DNA of 64,000 nucleotides from Asaia bogorensis (lineage in GTDB: Bacteria > Pseudomonadota > Alphaproteobacteria > Reyranellales > Reyranellaceae). The stretch is taken from positions 1 through 64,000 of the forward strand of contig CAMDCE010000013.1 in NCBI GenBank assembly GCA_945889625.1. Reading direction: 5' to 3'. The notes below the pieces were generated by a model, which worked only from the letters and a program-made list of their open reading frames with translations, ran no database searches and was not told the origin of the DNA. Made by a program: the position numbers and the translations under genes. How positions within the stretch are numbered: the stretch's first letter is position 1; the number at the start of each line of letters is the position of its first letter. Below are positions 1 through 8,129 of the stretch, in pieces.

Positions 1-280
1 CCACGGTCTCGGCCGGCAGCTTCCAGTTCACCGACACCGAGACCAGGCCCGCCTGCATGGTGCCGAGGAAGGTGAACAGGTATTCGGCGCGGTTGGCCGA
101 GGCGATGGCTACCCGTTCGCCGCGCTGCAGGCCGCGCTTCAAGAGGCCGCGCGCCACGGCGCCGGTCAGGCGGCGCAGGTCGGCGTAGCTGTAGGCCCGC
201 TCCGAGGCGAGATCGAACAGCGCCACCCGATCGCCCGGCGCATCGCGCGAGATGGCGTCGCCCTGATTGTCGAATTTCAT
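1..280 (-). CDS. AMP-binding acyl-CoA ligase, N-terminal part (runs off the window)
   Basis: Reading leftwards from an ATG at 280 gives an open frame to the window edge. The protein begins [20 protein letters not shown] and continues through the typical N-terminus of the ANL superfamily: a segment like [15 protein letters not shown] (a helix that follows 'tysYaeL') and [18 protein letters not shown], which matches the 'Gv.pGDrVai...N...' block, then a stretch on a changing 'G..svsvNwkLp'. Enzymes of this family activate carboxylic acids as acyl-adenylates and transfer them to CoA. The ATP-binding and catalytic motifs lie beyond the edge, so substrate cannot be judged. Only about 93 residues are visible. 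Confidence 0.85.
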   Translation of the reverse strand, partial: MKFDNQGDAISRDAPGDRVALFDLASERAYSYADLRRLTGAVARGLLKRGLQRGERVAIASANRAEYLFTFLGTMQAGLVSVSVNWKLPAETV

Positions 281-295
281 CTGCACCGCCGCTGA

Positions 296-382
296 CCCCC
301 TCACCTAGCCTCTCCCCCAAGGGGGAGAGGAACATGATTCTTGCTCCTCTCCCCCGCTAGGGGGAGAGGCTGGGTGAGGGGG
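296..382. repeat. Nested inverted repeat downstream of the DUF2817 gene
   Basis: Two 23-nt arms (296-318 and 360-382) pair with one mismatch, and inside them CCTCTCCCCC/GGGGGAGAGG (309-330) forms a second hairpin. It lies between the 3' end of the DUF2817 gene and the start of the ligase gene. The same CCTCTCCCC/GGGGAGAGG theme returns at 61801-61827, so this is a dispersed intergenic repeat that can also act as a bidirectional structure between genes. Confidence 0.8.
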
Positions 383-398
383 TAACGAAGCGTCTCGC

Positions 399-1490
399 TC
401 ACCATGCCGCCAGTCCCTTGATCGCTTGGTCGGTCAATCTCAGACCCGACTCGAGCGTGTCCTTGCGCCACTGGCCGTCGAACGGACAGAAGGCGTCCAT
501 CATGTCGGCCTGCAGGCCCTCGCGCACGTCAGGATCGAGGCCGTTCTGGCGCCGCAGCCATTGGTCGAGCCGCAGTACGCGGCGCATGCCCACGCCGCGC
601 GTGCCGAATTCGATCACCGCACCGCACATCTGGCGATTGCCGAGGAAGCGCTGCACGCCGTGAAAGACCAGACCGGTGTAGTTTGGCCGCTCCATGCCGT
701 GCGGCCGCACGCCGTCGACATTGTCCTTGCCCCACCACTCGCAGGCCCTGGCGAACAATGGGCCGCCGGGCTCGTTGAAGCAGAGGAAGAACGGCTTGCC
801 GTAATCGCCGATGCCGGTGTGCCAGTCGATGAAGGCGACCTTCTCGGCGCCCGACAGCGTCTCCCCGACGATGGTCTCGAGCGTCCGGTTGGACCATTCG
901 CGGTCCTTGCCGCCATACATCAGCCCGTCGGGATGCAGGTACTGGCCGCGCGCCAGCGTGTCGAACAGTGCGTCGCGGCCATGCACCTCGGTGAACTTGC
1001 CCATCGCCGCATCGACCCGCGCATTCTCGGCGTCGGTCCACTGCTGGATCTTGAGCGTGTCGTGCAAGGTCTCGTAATTCGGGTTGGCGGGTACCGCGCG
1101 CGCGCGGTCGATGAAGTTGCGGTTGAGGTCGACGTTGTTCTCGGTGGTGCGCGTGAAGTGCGCGAAGCCGTAGGGGTTGAGGCCGTGCACCAGGACGACG
1201 CCCATGTCGTCGGCGGGCATCTTGGCGGGACCGCCTTCCGTCATCCAGCCGACCTGCACCGCCGAGCCCGAGAAACCCTCCTGGCCGTGCGTGCCCGAGA
1301 TGAACAGCGCCTGGCGCGCGGCCTTGGCATTTCCGAAGCAGGCGACGTCGATGGCCAGCGGCTCGCCCTCCGGAGTCCTCTTCTCGGGATGGACGAACGA
1401 GCGGACGCGGCCCTTGGCATCGGCGGCGGCCTTCAGGAACTTCGCCCGCGCGCGCGTGTAGCTTGCCGAGAAGCAATCGAAGTATTCCAT
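399..1490 (-). CDS. DUF2817 / M14-like metallocarboxypeptidase family protein
   Basis: A 363-residue cytoplasmic protein starting MEYFDCFSASY. It carries the features of the DUF2817 branch of zinc carboxypeptidase-like enzymes: SGTHGQEGFSG (HxxE zinc ligands, about residue 70), ENNVDLNRNFID (the substrate-binding N-R-N-F block), DWHTGIGDYG (third zinc histidine) and AVIEFGTRG near the C-terminus, where the general-base glutamate sits. This indicates a zinc-dependent hydrolase of amide or peptide bonds; the substrate is unknown. The frame continues upstream through the neighbouring gene in antisense-like nonsense, so the ATG at 1490, where recognisable family sequence begins, is taken as the start. 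No signal peptide. It stands alone between two inverted repeats. Confidence 0.85.
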   Translation of the reverse strand: MEYFDCFSASYTRARAKFLKAAADAKGRVRSFVHPEKRTPEGEPLAIDVACFGNAKAARQALFISGTHGQEGFSGSAVQVGWMTEGGPAKMPADDMGVVLVHGLNPYGFAHFTRTTENNVDLNRNFIDRARAVPANPNYETLHDTLKIQQWTDAENARVDAAMGKFTEVHGRDALFDTLARGQYLHPDGLMYGGKDREWSNRTLETIVGETLSGAEKVAFIDWHTGIGDYGKPFFLCFNEPGGPLFARACEWWGKDNVDGVRPHGMERPNYTGLVFHGVQRFLGNRQMCGAVIEFGTRGVGMRRVLRLDQWLRRQNGLDPDVREGLQADMMDAFCPFDGQWRKDTLESGLRLTDQAIKGLAAW

Positions 1491-1555
1491 GTTCCCCTTC
1501 GCGCCGTTCCCCCGTCGTCCCCTGAACAGCGCCCCGACTACAGTATATCCAACTA

Positions 1556-1662
1556 CCTCACCCTGAGGAGCCGCGCGTAGCGCGGCGTCTCGAAGGGTGA
1601 GAACCAATTTCGGTGTTGCCCACCCTTCGAGACGCGGCGTGCCGCCGCTCCTCAGGGTGAGG
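1556..1662. repeat. Dispersed intergenic inverted repeat (CCCTGAGGAG type)
   Basis: Outer arms CCTCACCCTGAGGAGC (1556-1571) and its complement (1647-1662) enclose inner arms GCGTCTCGAAGGGTG (1585-1599) and CACCCTTCGAGACGC (1621-1635). A partial copy with the same CCTGAGGAGC...GCGTCTCGAAGG order lies at 60288-60332. Similar elements are common between genes in rhizobia-like alphaproteobacteria. It fills most of the gap between the DUF2817 and VOC genes. Confidence 0.8.
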
Positions 1663-1669
1663 CTGTCAC

Positions 1670-2527
1670 TTACTCGATGAACTCCAATACAGCATTCATG
1701 GCCTGCTTGGCCGGGACCACGATGCGGCCCGCGCTCTGAACGACCCCCGCGATCTTGCCCGCCTGCAAGGCACGTGCCGCCTTCGCCACCGAGGTGGTAC
1801 GGAAGGTGAGGCCGGCCATGTAGGCCTTGCGGCCCCCGGCATCGGGCGCGCAGTCGCCAAACTCGGCTTTCAGCGCCGCCTCGGTCACGATGTCGAAGCG
1901 CGAATTGCCGACCACCACCGCCTTGCCGCCCTTGATGTCGCGCACCGCGTCCTTGCCGAACATGTCGGCATAGAGCTTGGCGCCGGCTGCGGGATCGGGC
2001 TCGACGATCAGCGCGCGCTGCACTGCCACAGTGCCGTTGGCGTGATGGCGCCACTCGTCGCGCCACACCAGGTCGCGGGTGAAGTGATGGCAGTAATAGA
2101 CGCGACCGTAGGGCACGACGCCATTCTTCATGCGCACCGTGCGGAAGCGGGCATCGCGCTCTTGGATGCCATTGGGGCCGTCGGTGAACTTGACCGGCCG
2201 GGTGAACTCGACCGGCGGCTCGACCGGCACGCCGGCCTTGGTGAGCTCGCTGTAGGTGACGCCGGAATCCTCGGAGCCGAACACCAGGCCGTTCAGGCCA
2301 AACGGGAACTGCAGCAGGTCCATGCGGCCGGTCGAGGCGCCCTTGGGGATGGCGATCAGCTCGAGATAGTCGGTGCCGAACATGGCGAGGTGGTTCATCG
2401 AACCCAGCGAATGGTAGCCGCGCTCGGTCAGGGTGAAGCCCAGCCGCGTGTAGATGTCGGCGGCGCGGTCCATGTCGTCGCGCGCGTTGATGACCACGTG
2501 GTCGAGCGTTGCCGCAGGTAAAGTCAT
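1670..2527 (-). CDS. VOC (glyoxalase-fold) family protein, two-module
   Basis: A 285-residue protein beginning MTLPAATLDHVVINARDD. The first 120 residues form a classic vicinal-oxygen-chelate half (LDHVVI...ADIYTRLGFTLTERG...GSMNHLAMFGTDYLELIAI), with the metal-type H at residue 10 and E near 70. The second half (from about residue 140, YYCHHFTRDLVWRDEW) looks like a degenerated second module, as in the glyoxalase-like PF13468 group. Such proteins include lyases and dioxygenases acting on small carbonyl or aromatic compounds, but no specific substrate can be assigned. The open frame extends far upstream without resemblance to anything; the ATG at 2527 is where the conserved VOC start occurs. 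Confidence 0.82.
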   Translation of the reverse strand: MTLPAATLDHVVINARDDMDRAADIYTRLGFTLTERGYHSLGSMNHLAMFGTDYLELIAIPKGASTGRMDLLQFPFGLNGLVFGSEDSGVTYSELTKAGVPVEPPVEFTRPVKFTDGPNGIQERDARFRTVRMKNGVVPYGRVYYCHHFTRDLVWRDEWRHHANGTVAVQRALIVEPDPAAGAKLYADMFGKDAVRDIKGGKAVVVGNSRFDIVTEAALKAEFGDCAPDAGGRKAYMAGLTFRTTSVAKAARALQAGKIAGVVQSAGRIVVPAKQAMNAVLEFIE

Positions 2528-2694
2528 TGCCGTTCCCCTCTCGCCTGCCCGTCGCGCCAGCGTCGCGCATCTTGGCACGGCCGGCACCTCAGGATTTCTT
2601 ATATTCTGGGGAGTTTGCCTCATGCGGGGAAATGATTTCCACGATCGGGCGCTTCCGGAGAATGAACGTCCAAGGTCCCGGCGCGACGTAGCGT

Positions 2695-3003
2695 CTACAG
2701 TACCTCGATCGACGAGGCCCTGACGACCAGTTCCTTTTGGCGGAACCGGGTGGCAACCTGGCTGCGGAAGCGCGCCCACCATTTTCGATCGAGCCGGCCC
2801 ACCATCACTTCCACCACGACGATGTCGTCGCGATGTTCGGAGCCGCGGGCGTCCTTCCAGGTGCCTTCCGCCGCCGAGCGCGAATAGAAGGTCACGCCGC
2901 CGAATTTTTCCGCCAGCTCCGCCTCGACCGTTCGATAGAGTGCCGGGGAGAAGTGCCGGCCCTTGCTGTCGTAGTGGGGGAGGAGGATCTGGACGAGGTG
3001 CAT
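2695..3003 (-). CDS. Small conserved-type hypothetical protein (102 aa)
   Basis: Starts MHLVQILLPHYDSKGRHF and ends ELVVRASSIEVL. It is soluble, with no signal peptide or membrane segment. The beginning resembles small alphaproteobacterial proteins that pair with regulatory or redox genes, but I do not recognise a named family. The composition (normal high-GC codon pattern, clear alternating hydrophobic residues and a conserved-looking DIVVVEVMVGRLD strand-helix) argues for a real gene. It is a single-gene unit divergent from the small gene at 3303. Confidence 0.6.
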   Translation of the reverse strand: MHLVQILLPHYDSKGRHFSPALYRTVEAELAEKFGGVTFYSRSAAEGTWKDARGSEHRDDIVVVEVMVGRLDRKWWARFRSQVATRFRQKELVVRASSIEVL

Positions 3004-3302
3004 GGGTCGCTCGCGCGTCGCTCACGGGGGCAAGCGACTATAGCCTGCGCCGACCGCTATTTCCCGCCATTGAGTTCGGCCACCCGGGACCTTCTCCGAA
3101 CCCGGCGCTGCATCGTCTGGGGGGAGTCGCAGCGCCGAGCCGGAGGCCTGCACGGAAGGAACGCTTGTGCAGGCTGGAGAGCGATACCGCCTGCAGGGGA
3201 AACGCTGTGGCTGATGAAATGTTGCCCGAGTCCCAAAGGGTACAGCCGCGCGAGGGCCCGACATGGCAATTTGCCTCCTGCGAAGAGAGAAGGAGGACGT
3301 GC

Positions 3303-3539
3303 ATGGACCGCGGTTTACTTGTCTCGCTCAGCCCCAATGAAGAGTCGACCCTCCGCCAGATCGCGCACGGCATGGCGCATCCCAAGGGTCTTCGTGAACG
3401 CGACGTCGAGCGGTTGACGAAACTCGATCTCGTCGAACGCCGCCGAACGGGCCTATGCCTCACGGTGACAGGTGAGCGACGCATTGGTCGAGTGCCGGCC
3501 GTCCGTTCCGGCGAAGGTATCGGCGATACTCGTCCCTGA
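3303..3539 (+). CDS. Small hypothetical protein, possible winged-helix (78 aa)
   Basis: MDRGLLVSLSPNEESTLRQIAHGMA is preceded by a strong ribosome-binding site (GAAGGAGG at about 3288-3295). The middle, HPKGLRERDVERLTKLDLVERRRTGLCLTVTGERRI, has the shape of a compact winged-helix: a helix, the helix 'rdverLtkLdLVe', then a beta-wing 'glcLTvtGe'. This is often seen in small MarR-like or phage-like DNA-binding proteins. No catalytic motif. Function unknown; DNA binding is an inference from the fold pattern only. Confidence 0.6.
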   Translation: MDRGLLVSLSPNEESTLRQIAHGMAHPKGLRERDVERLTKLDLVERRRTGLCLTVTGERRIGRVPAVRSGEGIGDTRP

Positions 3540-3566
3540 AGGCGCTGCTACGCCGGGCCACACAGA

Positions 3567-3671
3567 CTAGTCCTGCGGGCGATTTGCCGGGATGAGATAG
3601 TTGATGAGGATCAGCTCGACTTTCTCATCGCCGCTCAGATTGTCGTAGTCCTCGGGCTCCGCGCCGCCCAC
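3567..3671 (-). CDS. Possible micro-ORF or gene remnant (34 aa)
   Basis: A GTG-initiated frame encodes VGGAEPEDYDNLSGDEKVEL and then ILINYLIPANRPQD. The amphipathic, acidic start followed by a hydrophobic helix and a proline-rich end reads like genuine protein rather than shadow sequence. A weak TGAGG precedes the GTG. It could be a very small protein or the surviving C-terminus of a lost gene, since an in-frame stop lies just upstream of the GTG. Confidence 0.3.
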   Translation of the reverse strand: MGGAEPEDYDNLSGDEKVELILINYLIPANRPQD

Positions 3672-3792
3672 GCCTCAGCATCTGCTTGACCGGCCGCCAT
3701 GACAGGACCAATCACAGGACCAATCCATGGCTTAGCCAATCTGTCCGGGTTTTTGCTGTCTCTCCCAGGGGGTGCACTCCAGAACGCAAAAG

Positions 3793-3863
3793 GCGAGACT
3801 CTGCCGCGAAACCCTTGTGCCATCGGCCTCCGAGCCGTCTCACCCACGTGAGACGGATGAGAC
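3793..3863. repeat. Variable-word palindromic repeat, copy A (word GTCTCAC/GTGAGAC)
   Basis: GTCTCAC (3837-3843) faces GTGAGAC (3848-3854) across a 4-nt loop, with further partial copies of the word at 3857-3863 (ATGAGAC) and, across the core, at 3793-3799 (GCGAGAC). The core at 3803-3836, read on the minus strand, contains GGCCGATGGCACAAGGGTTT. Related cores occur at 23020-23050 and 53713-53746, each with its own flanking word. Confidence 0.65.
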
Positions 3864-3891
3864 GCCGCGACCGGCTTCAGTCGCTCGACAC

Positions 3892-5004
3892 CTATGCCGC
3901 AAGCTGCTCGGGCGCTGTGAAGGGCAGTCCCAGCGCCTCGGCGACGGGCCGGCAGGTGAGCTTGCTGGCATGAACGTTGAGGCCGTTCCTCAGGTGCGGG
4001 TCCTCGGCGATGGCGCGTCGCCAGCCTTTGTCGGCCAGCGCCAGCACGAAGGGCAGCGTGGCGTTGTTCAACGCAAAGGTCGAGGTGCGGGCCACCGCGC
4101 CCGGCATGTTGGTGACGCAGAAGTGCGTCACGCCTTCCTCGAGATAGACCGGATGCGAATGGCTGGTCGGCCGCGAGGTCTCGCAGCAGCCGCCCTGGTC
4201 GATGGCGATATCGACGATGACACTGGCGGTCTTCATCGCCCTCACCATGTCGCGCGTGACCAGCTTGGGCGCCGCCGCGCCTGGCACCAGCACGGCGCCG
4301 ATCAGAAGGTCGGCGCGCCGCACGACCTCCACCAGCGCGTCGTGAGTCGAGAAGATGGTGCGCGCGCCGGGAAGTTGCACGGCGATGCGCCGCAGCACTT
4401 CGGCCGAGCGGTCGACGATGGTCACGGTGGCGCCCATGCCGAGGGCGATCGTGGCAGCATGCGTGCCCGATACGCCGCCGCCCAGGACCACGACATCGGC
4501 GGGCGGCACGCCCGGCACGCCGCCCAGCAGCACGCCGCGGCCGCCCGAGGTGCGCTCGAGATAGCGCGCGCCGACCTGTGGCGCGAGGCGGCCGGCGATC
4601 TCCGACATCGGGGTGAGCAGCGGAAGGCTGCCCGAGGGCGAGGTCACGGTCTCATAAGCGATGGCCGTCACGCCGCTCGCCAGCAAATCCCGGGTCTGCT
4701 CCGGATCAGGCGCGAGATGAAGGTAGGTGAAGAGCACCTGCCCGGCGCGCAATCGCTTGCGCTCGGGCGCGAGCGGCTCTTTGACCTTCACGATCAGGTC
4801 GGACGCCGCGAAGATTTCCTCCGCCGTTGCCACGATGCGCGCGCCGGCTGCGACGTAAAGCTCGTCCTCGAGTCCTGCGCCCAGACCGGCACCTTGCTCG
4901 ACCAGCACCTCGTGGCCGTGGCGCACCAGTTCGGCGGCCGACGACGGCACCAGACCGACGCGGTCCTCGTGGTCCTTGATTTCCTTCGGTACGCCAACGC
5001 GCAT
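3892..5004 (-). CDS. ald: Alanine dehydrogenase
   Basis: A 370-residue NAD-dependent enzyme that interconverts L-alanine with pyruvate and ammonium. Family hallmarks: MRVGVPKEIKDHEDRVGLVP at the N-terminus, the substrate-binding K and H region (IVKVKEPLAPE, TYLHLAPD), the Rossmann loop VVVLGGGVSGTHAA near residue 170, and the catalytic DIAIDQGGCCETSRPTSHSH block near 270, followed by CVTNMPGAVARTST. The length matches the family (about 370). A GTG six bases upstream is also possible, but AGGGA sits nine bases before the ATG at 5004 and the protein family starts there. It follows ribA by 12 bases on the same strand, so the two are likely co-transcribed. Confidence 0.95.
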   Translation of the reverse strand: MRVGVPKEIKDHEDRVGLVPSSAAELVRHGHEVLVEQGAGLGAGLEDELYVAAGARIVATAEEIFAASDLIVKVKEPLAPERKRLRAGQVLFTYLHLAPDPEQTRDLLASGVTAIAYETVTSPSGSLPLLTPMSEIAGRLAPQVGARYLERTSGGRGVLLGGVPGVPPADVVVLGGGVSGTHAATIALGMGATVTIVDRSAEVLRRIAVQLPGARTIFSTHDALVEVVRRADLLIGAVLVPGAAAPKLVTRDMVRAMKTASVIVDIAIDQGGCCETSRPTSHSHPVYLEEGVTHFCVTNMPGAVARTSTFALNNATLPFVLALADKGWRRAIAEDPHLRNGLNVHASKLTCRPVAEALGLPFTAPEQLAA

Positions 5005-5016
5005 GGACACAAATCC

Positions 5017-6198
5017 CTACAGCAGGTGGCCCGCGCGCTCGGCCTTGGTGCGCAGGTAGTTCTCGTTGTGCCCGTTGGCCGGGAAGGCGTGCGCCACCCG
5101 CTCGGCGACCTCGACGCCGTAGCGCTCCAGGCCGCGGATCTTCTCGGGATTGTTGGTCATCAGACGCACCCGCTTGATGCCCATGCGCGCCAGCATGGTG
5201 GCGGCCGGCGCGTAGATGCGCTCGTCGGCGTCGAAGCCCAGTTGTTCGTTGGCATCGATCGTGTCGAAGCCTTCGTCCTGCAGCTCGTAGGCGCGCAGCT
5301 TGTTGACCAGGCCGATGCCGCGGCCTTCCTGCGCAAGATAGAGCAGCACGCCCGTGCCTTGCTTCGCAATCTCGGCGATGGCGCCCCTGAGCTGCACGCC
5401 GCAGTCGCAGCGCAGCGAGCCCAGCAGGTCGCCGGTGAAGCATTCGGAGTGGAGCCGGATCAGCACCGGCTCGGTGGGATCGATCTCGCCGACCACGATG
5501 GCGAGGTGCTCCTTGCCGCCGTCGCTCGGCCGCCAGGCGAGGATGCGGGCATTCTCCGCGCCCTCGAGCGGCACATGCGCCTGCGCCACCTGATGGAGGT
5601 TGCGCGCCGCGGTCTCCTCGTAGGCTGCCACGTCGGCGGCATCGACATAGACCAGGTCCTGTTCGCGCGCCCAGTCGCGCCGCTTGTTGTTGGGGTCGCG
5701 GCTGAGCGGTCCCAGCACCACGGCCGGCAGCAGGCGCGACAGCTTGGCGAGCTCGATCGCGGTCTCGGCGATGCGCGGCGCATGGCTGGCCACCGGCCGC
5801 GACAAATGGCGCACGGCGGCGTGGCGGCTGGCGCCCCTCTGTTCACTTGGCGGTTCCGGCTCGTGCGGCCTCAGGATGATGTCGACCGGCACGCCGTCGG
5901 GCAGATCGAGCGTGATGGGTACGTTGGTCTCGCCCATGCCGCCGGCGATATGCGGCGGGATCTCCATGCCGATCGCCTCGGCGCGGCGGCGCGTGGTGAC
6001 CAGCACCGGGGCGTCCTGGGCGAGCCCTTGCAGGCCGCGCAGGGCGCGCGGGCCGCACGATTCGGCGGCAATCACCAGCCCGCCGCTGCCGTCGTCGTCG
6101 CGCAGCACCACGATGCCGCCGCGGCGCAACTCGGCCATGGCGCGCTCGACGGCGGCCACTGCGGCGGCGGTGGGCGACTGAACTTGACCCGGGATCAT
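5017..6198 (-). CDS. ribA: GTP cyclohydrolase II with degenerate RibB-like N-terminal domain
   Basis: A 393-residue protein of riboflavin synthesis. The C-terminal half (from about residue 190) is a full GTP cyclohydrolase II: HSECFTGDLLGSLRCDCG supplies the three zinc cysteines, EGRGIGLVNKLRAYELQD the GTP-binding and catalytic arginine, and LMTNNPEKIRGL the final conserved block. The N-terminal half (AELRRGGIVVLRDDDGSGGLVIAAE) resembles the start of 3,4-dihydroxybutanone-phosphate synthase. It has lost the acidic DDE(D/N)R metal site and the later HG(H)T catalytic stretch, so it is probably inactive as RibB. This arrangement is seen in several alphaproteobacteria, which carry a separate ribB. 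It is first in a two-gene unit with ald. Confidence 0.93.
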   Translation of the reverse strand: MIPGQVQSPTAAAVAAVERAMAELRRGGIVVLRDDDGSGGLVIAAESCGPRALRGLQGLAQDAPVLVTTRRRAEAIGMEIPPHIAGGMGETNVPITLDLPDGVPVDIILRPHEPEPPSEQRGASRHAAVRHLSRPVASHAPRIAETAIELAKLSRLLPAVVLGPLSRDPNNKRRDWAREQDLVYVDAADVAAYEETAARNLHQVAQAHVPLEGAENARILAWRPSDGGKEHLAIVVGEIDPTEPVLIRLHSECFTGDLLGSLRCDCGVQLRGAIAEIAKQGTGVLLYLAQEGRGIGLVNKLRAYELQDEGFDTIDANEQLGFDADERIYAPAATMLARMGIKRVRLMTNNPEKIRGLERYGVEVAERVAHAFPANGHNENYLRTKAERAGHLL

Positions 6199-6303
6199 GC
6201 CCTATATCCTTACCACGACACCGCTTTTTGCCGAAGTGACCCGCTTTTGCCGGCCCGCCGTACAATATAGAGTGCAATCATGGACGTGGCAGGTAGCAAC
6301 AGC

Positions 6304-7002
6304 ATGTCGGTCAACAATCGCGGCAAGAAAATCCTGCTGGTCGACGACGACCAGGCGTTGCGCACCGTCCTGGCCGAGCAACTCGACCTTTATGACGGCT
6401 TCACCACCATCCAGGTCGGCACCGCCGCGGAAGGTCTCGAGAAGGCGAAATTGACCCACTACGACGCCGTGCTGCTCGATATCGGTCTGCCCGACATGGA
6501 TGGCCGCGAACTGTGCAAGCTGATGCGCCGCCAGGGCGTGCGGGCGCCGGTGATCATGCTGACCGCGGCCGATTCGGACGCCGACACCATCCTGGGCCTC
6601 GAGTCCGGCGCCAACGACTATGTCACCAAGCCGTTCCGCATCAACGTGCTGCTGGCGCGCCTGCGCGCCCATCTGCGCCAGCACGAGCGCAGCGAGGATG
6701 CGGTCATGACCATCGGCCCCTACGAATTCCATCCCGCCGCCAAGATGCTGATGGAAAAGGGCGGCAAGAAGAAGGTGCGGCTGACCGACAAGGAAGCCTC
6801 GATCTTGAAATATCTGTTCCGCGCCGGCGATCGTCCGGTAGCGCGCGACGTTCTTCTCAATGAGGTCTGGGGCTACAATGCCGGCGTGACGACGCACACG
6901 CTCGAGACCCATATCTATCGTCTGCGCCAGAAGATCGAGAAGGACCCGGCCCAGGCCGCGATCCTGATCACCGACCGCGGCGGCTACCGCCTGCAGCCAT
7001 AA
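6304..7002 (+). CDS. OmpR-family response regulator
   Basis: A 232-residue transcription factor with an N-terminal receiver (acidic pair D14/D15 in LLVDDD, phospho-acceptor D59 in AVLLDIGLP, T87, K109 in DYVTKPF) and a C-terminal winged helix (VRLTDKEASILKYLFRAG...LLNEVWGYN...LETHIYRLRQKIE...DRGGYRL). No sensor kinase gene is adjacent, so the partner is elsewhere. Two ATGs are possible, 6280 and 6304. A TACAAT -10-like box at 6261-6266 would start RNA at about 6273, leaving almost no leader for 6280, while GCAGGT lies nine bases before 6304; hence the choice. The diiron gene follows after 22 nt, suggesting an operon. Confidence 0.93.
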   Translation: MSVNNRGKKILLVDDDQALRTVLAEQLDLYDGFTTIQVGTAAEGLEKAKLTHYDAVLLDIGLPDMDGRELCKLMRRQGVRAPVIMLTAADSDADTILGLESGANDYVTKPFRINVLLARLRAHLRQHERSEDAVMTIGPYEFHPAAKMLMEKGGKKKVRLTDKEASILKYLFRAGDRPVARDVLLNEVWGYNAGVTTHTLETHIYRLRQKIEKDPAQAAILITDRGGYRLQP

Positions 7003-7024
7003 GAACAAGACCGGAGGCCCGCCC

Positions 7025-8092
7025 ATGAGCACGCAACGCATCTACGCCCTGCCGGTTGAGATCACCGACTGGAAGTTCGACGGCGCGACCGAGATCGCCT
7101 TCAGCTGGGAGTACGACGCGGGGTCGGCGGCACTGCTCGAGCTCTACGACAAGGGCAAGAAGCAGCAGTGGGACGCGTCAACGCGGCTCGACTGGTCGCT
7201 CGAACTCAATCCTGACAATCCGATGGAGCTCAAGGACGAGGCGATCTCGATCTACGGTTCGGATCATTGGAATAAAATGACCGACAAGGAGCGGGGCTGG
7301 CTGCGCCATCACCTGCAGGCCAACTCGATCTCGCAATTCATGCATGGCGAGCAGGGCGCGTTGATCGCCACCGCCAAGATCGTCGGCACGGTGCCCGACA
7401 TGAACGCCAAATTCTATGCCGCCACGCAGGTCATGGACGAGGCGCGTCATGTCGAGGCCTACAAGCGCCTGCTGCACGAGAAGTTCCAACTCGCCTATCC
7501 GATCAACAAGGCGCTGAAGACCCTGCTCGAGCAGACCCTGACTGACCGGCGCTGGGACATGACCTATCTCGGCATGCAGGTGCTGATCGAGGGTCTGGCA
7601 CTCGCCGCCTTCCAGTCGATCCGCGACAAGTCGGGCAACACGCTGGCCGGCGCGGTCAACGCCTATGTCATGCAGGACGAGGCGCGCCATGTTTCATTCG
7701 GGCGGCTGGCGCTGCGCGACTACTACCCGCAGCTCTCCGATGCCGAGCGCGACGAGCGCGAGCAATTCGTGGTCGAGGCGCTCTATTTCATGCGCGACCG
7801 CTTCAACCAGTCGGAAGTCTGGGAGCGGCTCGGCCTGCCGGCCAAGACGCTCGACGAGATCCACTACAATTCCAAGCAGATGAATTCCTTCCGCGGCCGC
7901 CTGTTCAGCCGTGTCGTGCCGACGGTGAAGGACATCGGCCTGTGGGGCCCGCGGGTGCAGAAGGCCTTCGCCGAGATGGGCGTGATGGAATACGCCAAGA
8001 TCGATGTCGTCGAACAGCTCGCCAACGACGGCAAGGTGGCCGAGGACTTCGACAGGAAGATGTTCATCGACAAGGCGATCGCGGCGGAATAG
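7025..8092 (+). CDS. Diiron ferritin-like protein, paralogue 1 (putative oxygenase)
   Basis: A 355-residue soluble protein with a complete carboxylate-bridged diiron set in two matching halves: E109 (HGEQGAL), E139 and H142 (MDEARHVE), E189 (LIEGLAL), E219 and H222 (QDEARHVSFG). The Glu-to-ExxH spacing is 30 in both halves, as in PaaA-like and R2-like proteins. This is a four-Glu, two-His oxygen-activating centre, so a monooxygenase, N-oxygenase or desaturase-type role is likely; the substrate is unknown. A good ribosome site (CGGAGG) precedes the ATG. It sits 22 nt behind the regulator and 37 nt ahead of a lipoprotein gene. An almost collinear paralogue of identical length lies at 11148, next to a flavin/2Fe-2S reductase. 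Confidence 0.85.
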   Translation: MSTQRIYALPVEITDWKFDGATEIAFSWEYDAGSAALLELYDKGKKQQWDASTRLDWSLELNPDNPMELKDEAISIYGSDHWNKMTDKERGWLRHHLQANSISQFMHGEQGALIATAKIVGTVPDMNAKFYAATQVMDEARHVEAYKRLLHEKFQLAYPINKALKTLLEQTLTDRRWDMTYLGMQVLIEGLALAAFQSIRDKSGNTLAGAVNAYVMQDEARHVSFGRLALRDYYPQLSDAERDEREQFVVEALYFMRDRFNQSEVWERLGLPAKTLDEIHYNSKQMNSFRGRLFSRVVPTVKDIGLWGPRVQKAFAEMGVMEYAKIDVVEQLANDGKVAEDFDRKMFIDKAIAAE

Positions 8093-8129
8093 CTGCACGG
8101 CTCCGCGCGAGACCTGGACCAGACAAGAC

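Larger units (their letters stand above)
3540..3891. other. Gene-poor 352-nt stretch
   Basis: Between the small gene ending at 3539 and alanine dehydrogenase there is no convincing full-length gene. It holds the possible micro-ORF at 3567-3671 and, at 3793-3863, a copy of the variable-word palindromic repeat. The remaining sequence shows no clear promoter or RNA gene. Confidence 0.6.

Noticed and set aside
1491..2570. Fusion of the DUF2817 protein with upstream sequence in one long frame
   Set aside because: The upstream part is out of frame with the VOC gene and lacks any recognisable sequence; the DUF2817 gene starts at 1490.
3772..6270. An 832-codon open frame on the plus strand
   Set aside because: It runs antisense across alanine dehydrogenase and ribA, both of which have clear family motifs; the plus-strand translation shows only the Arg/Ala/Gly/His-rich pattern typical of high-GC shadow frames.
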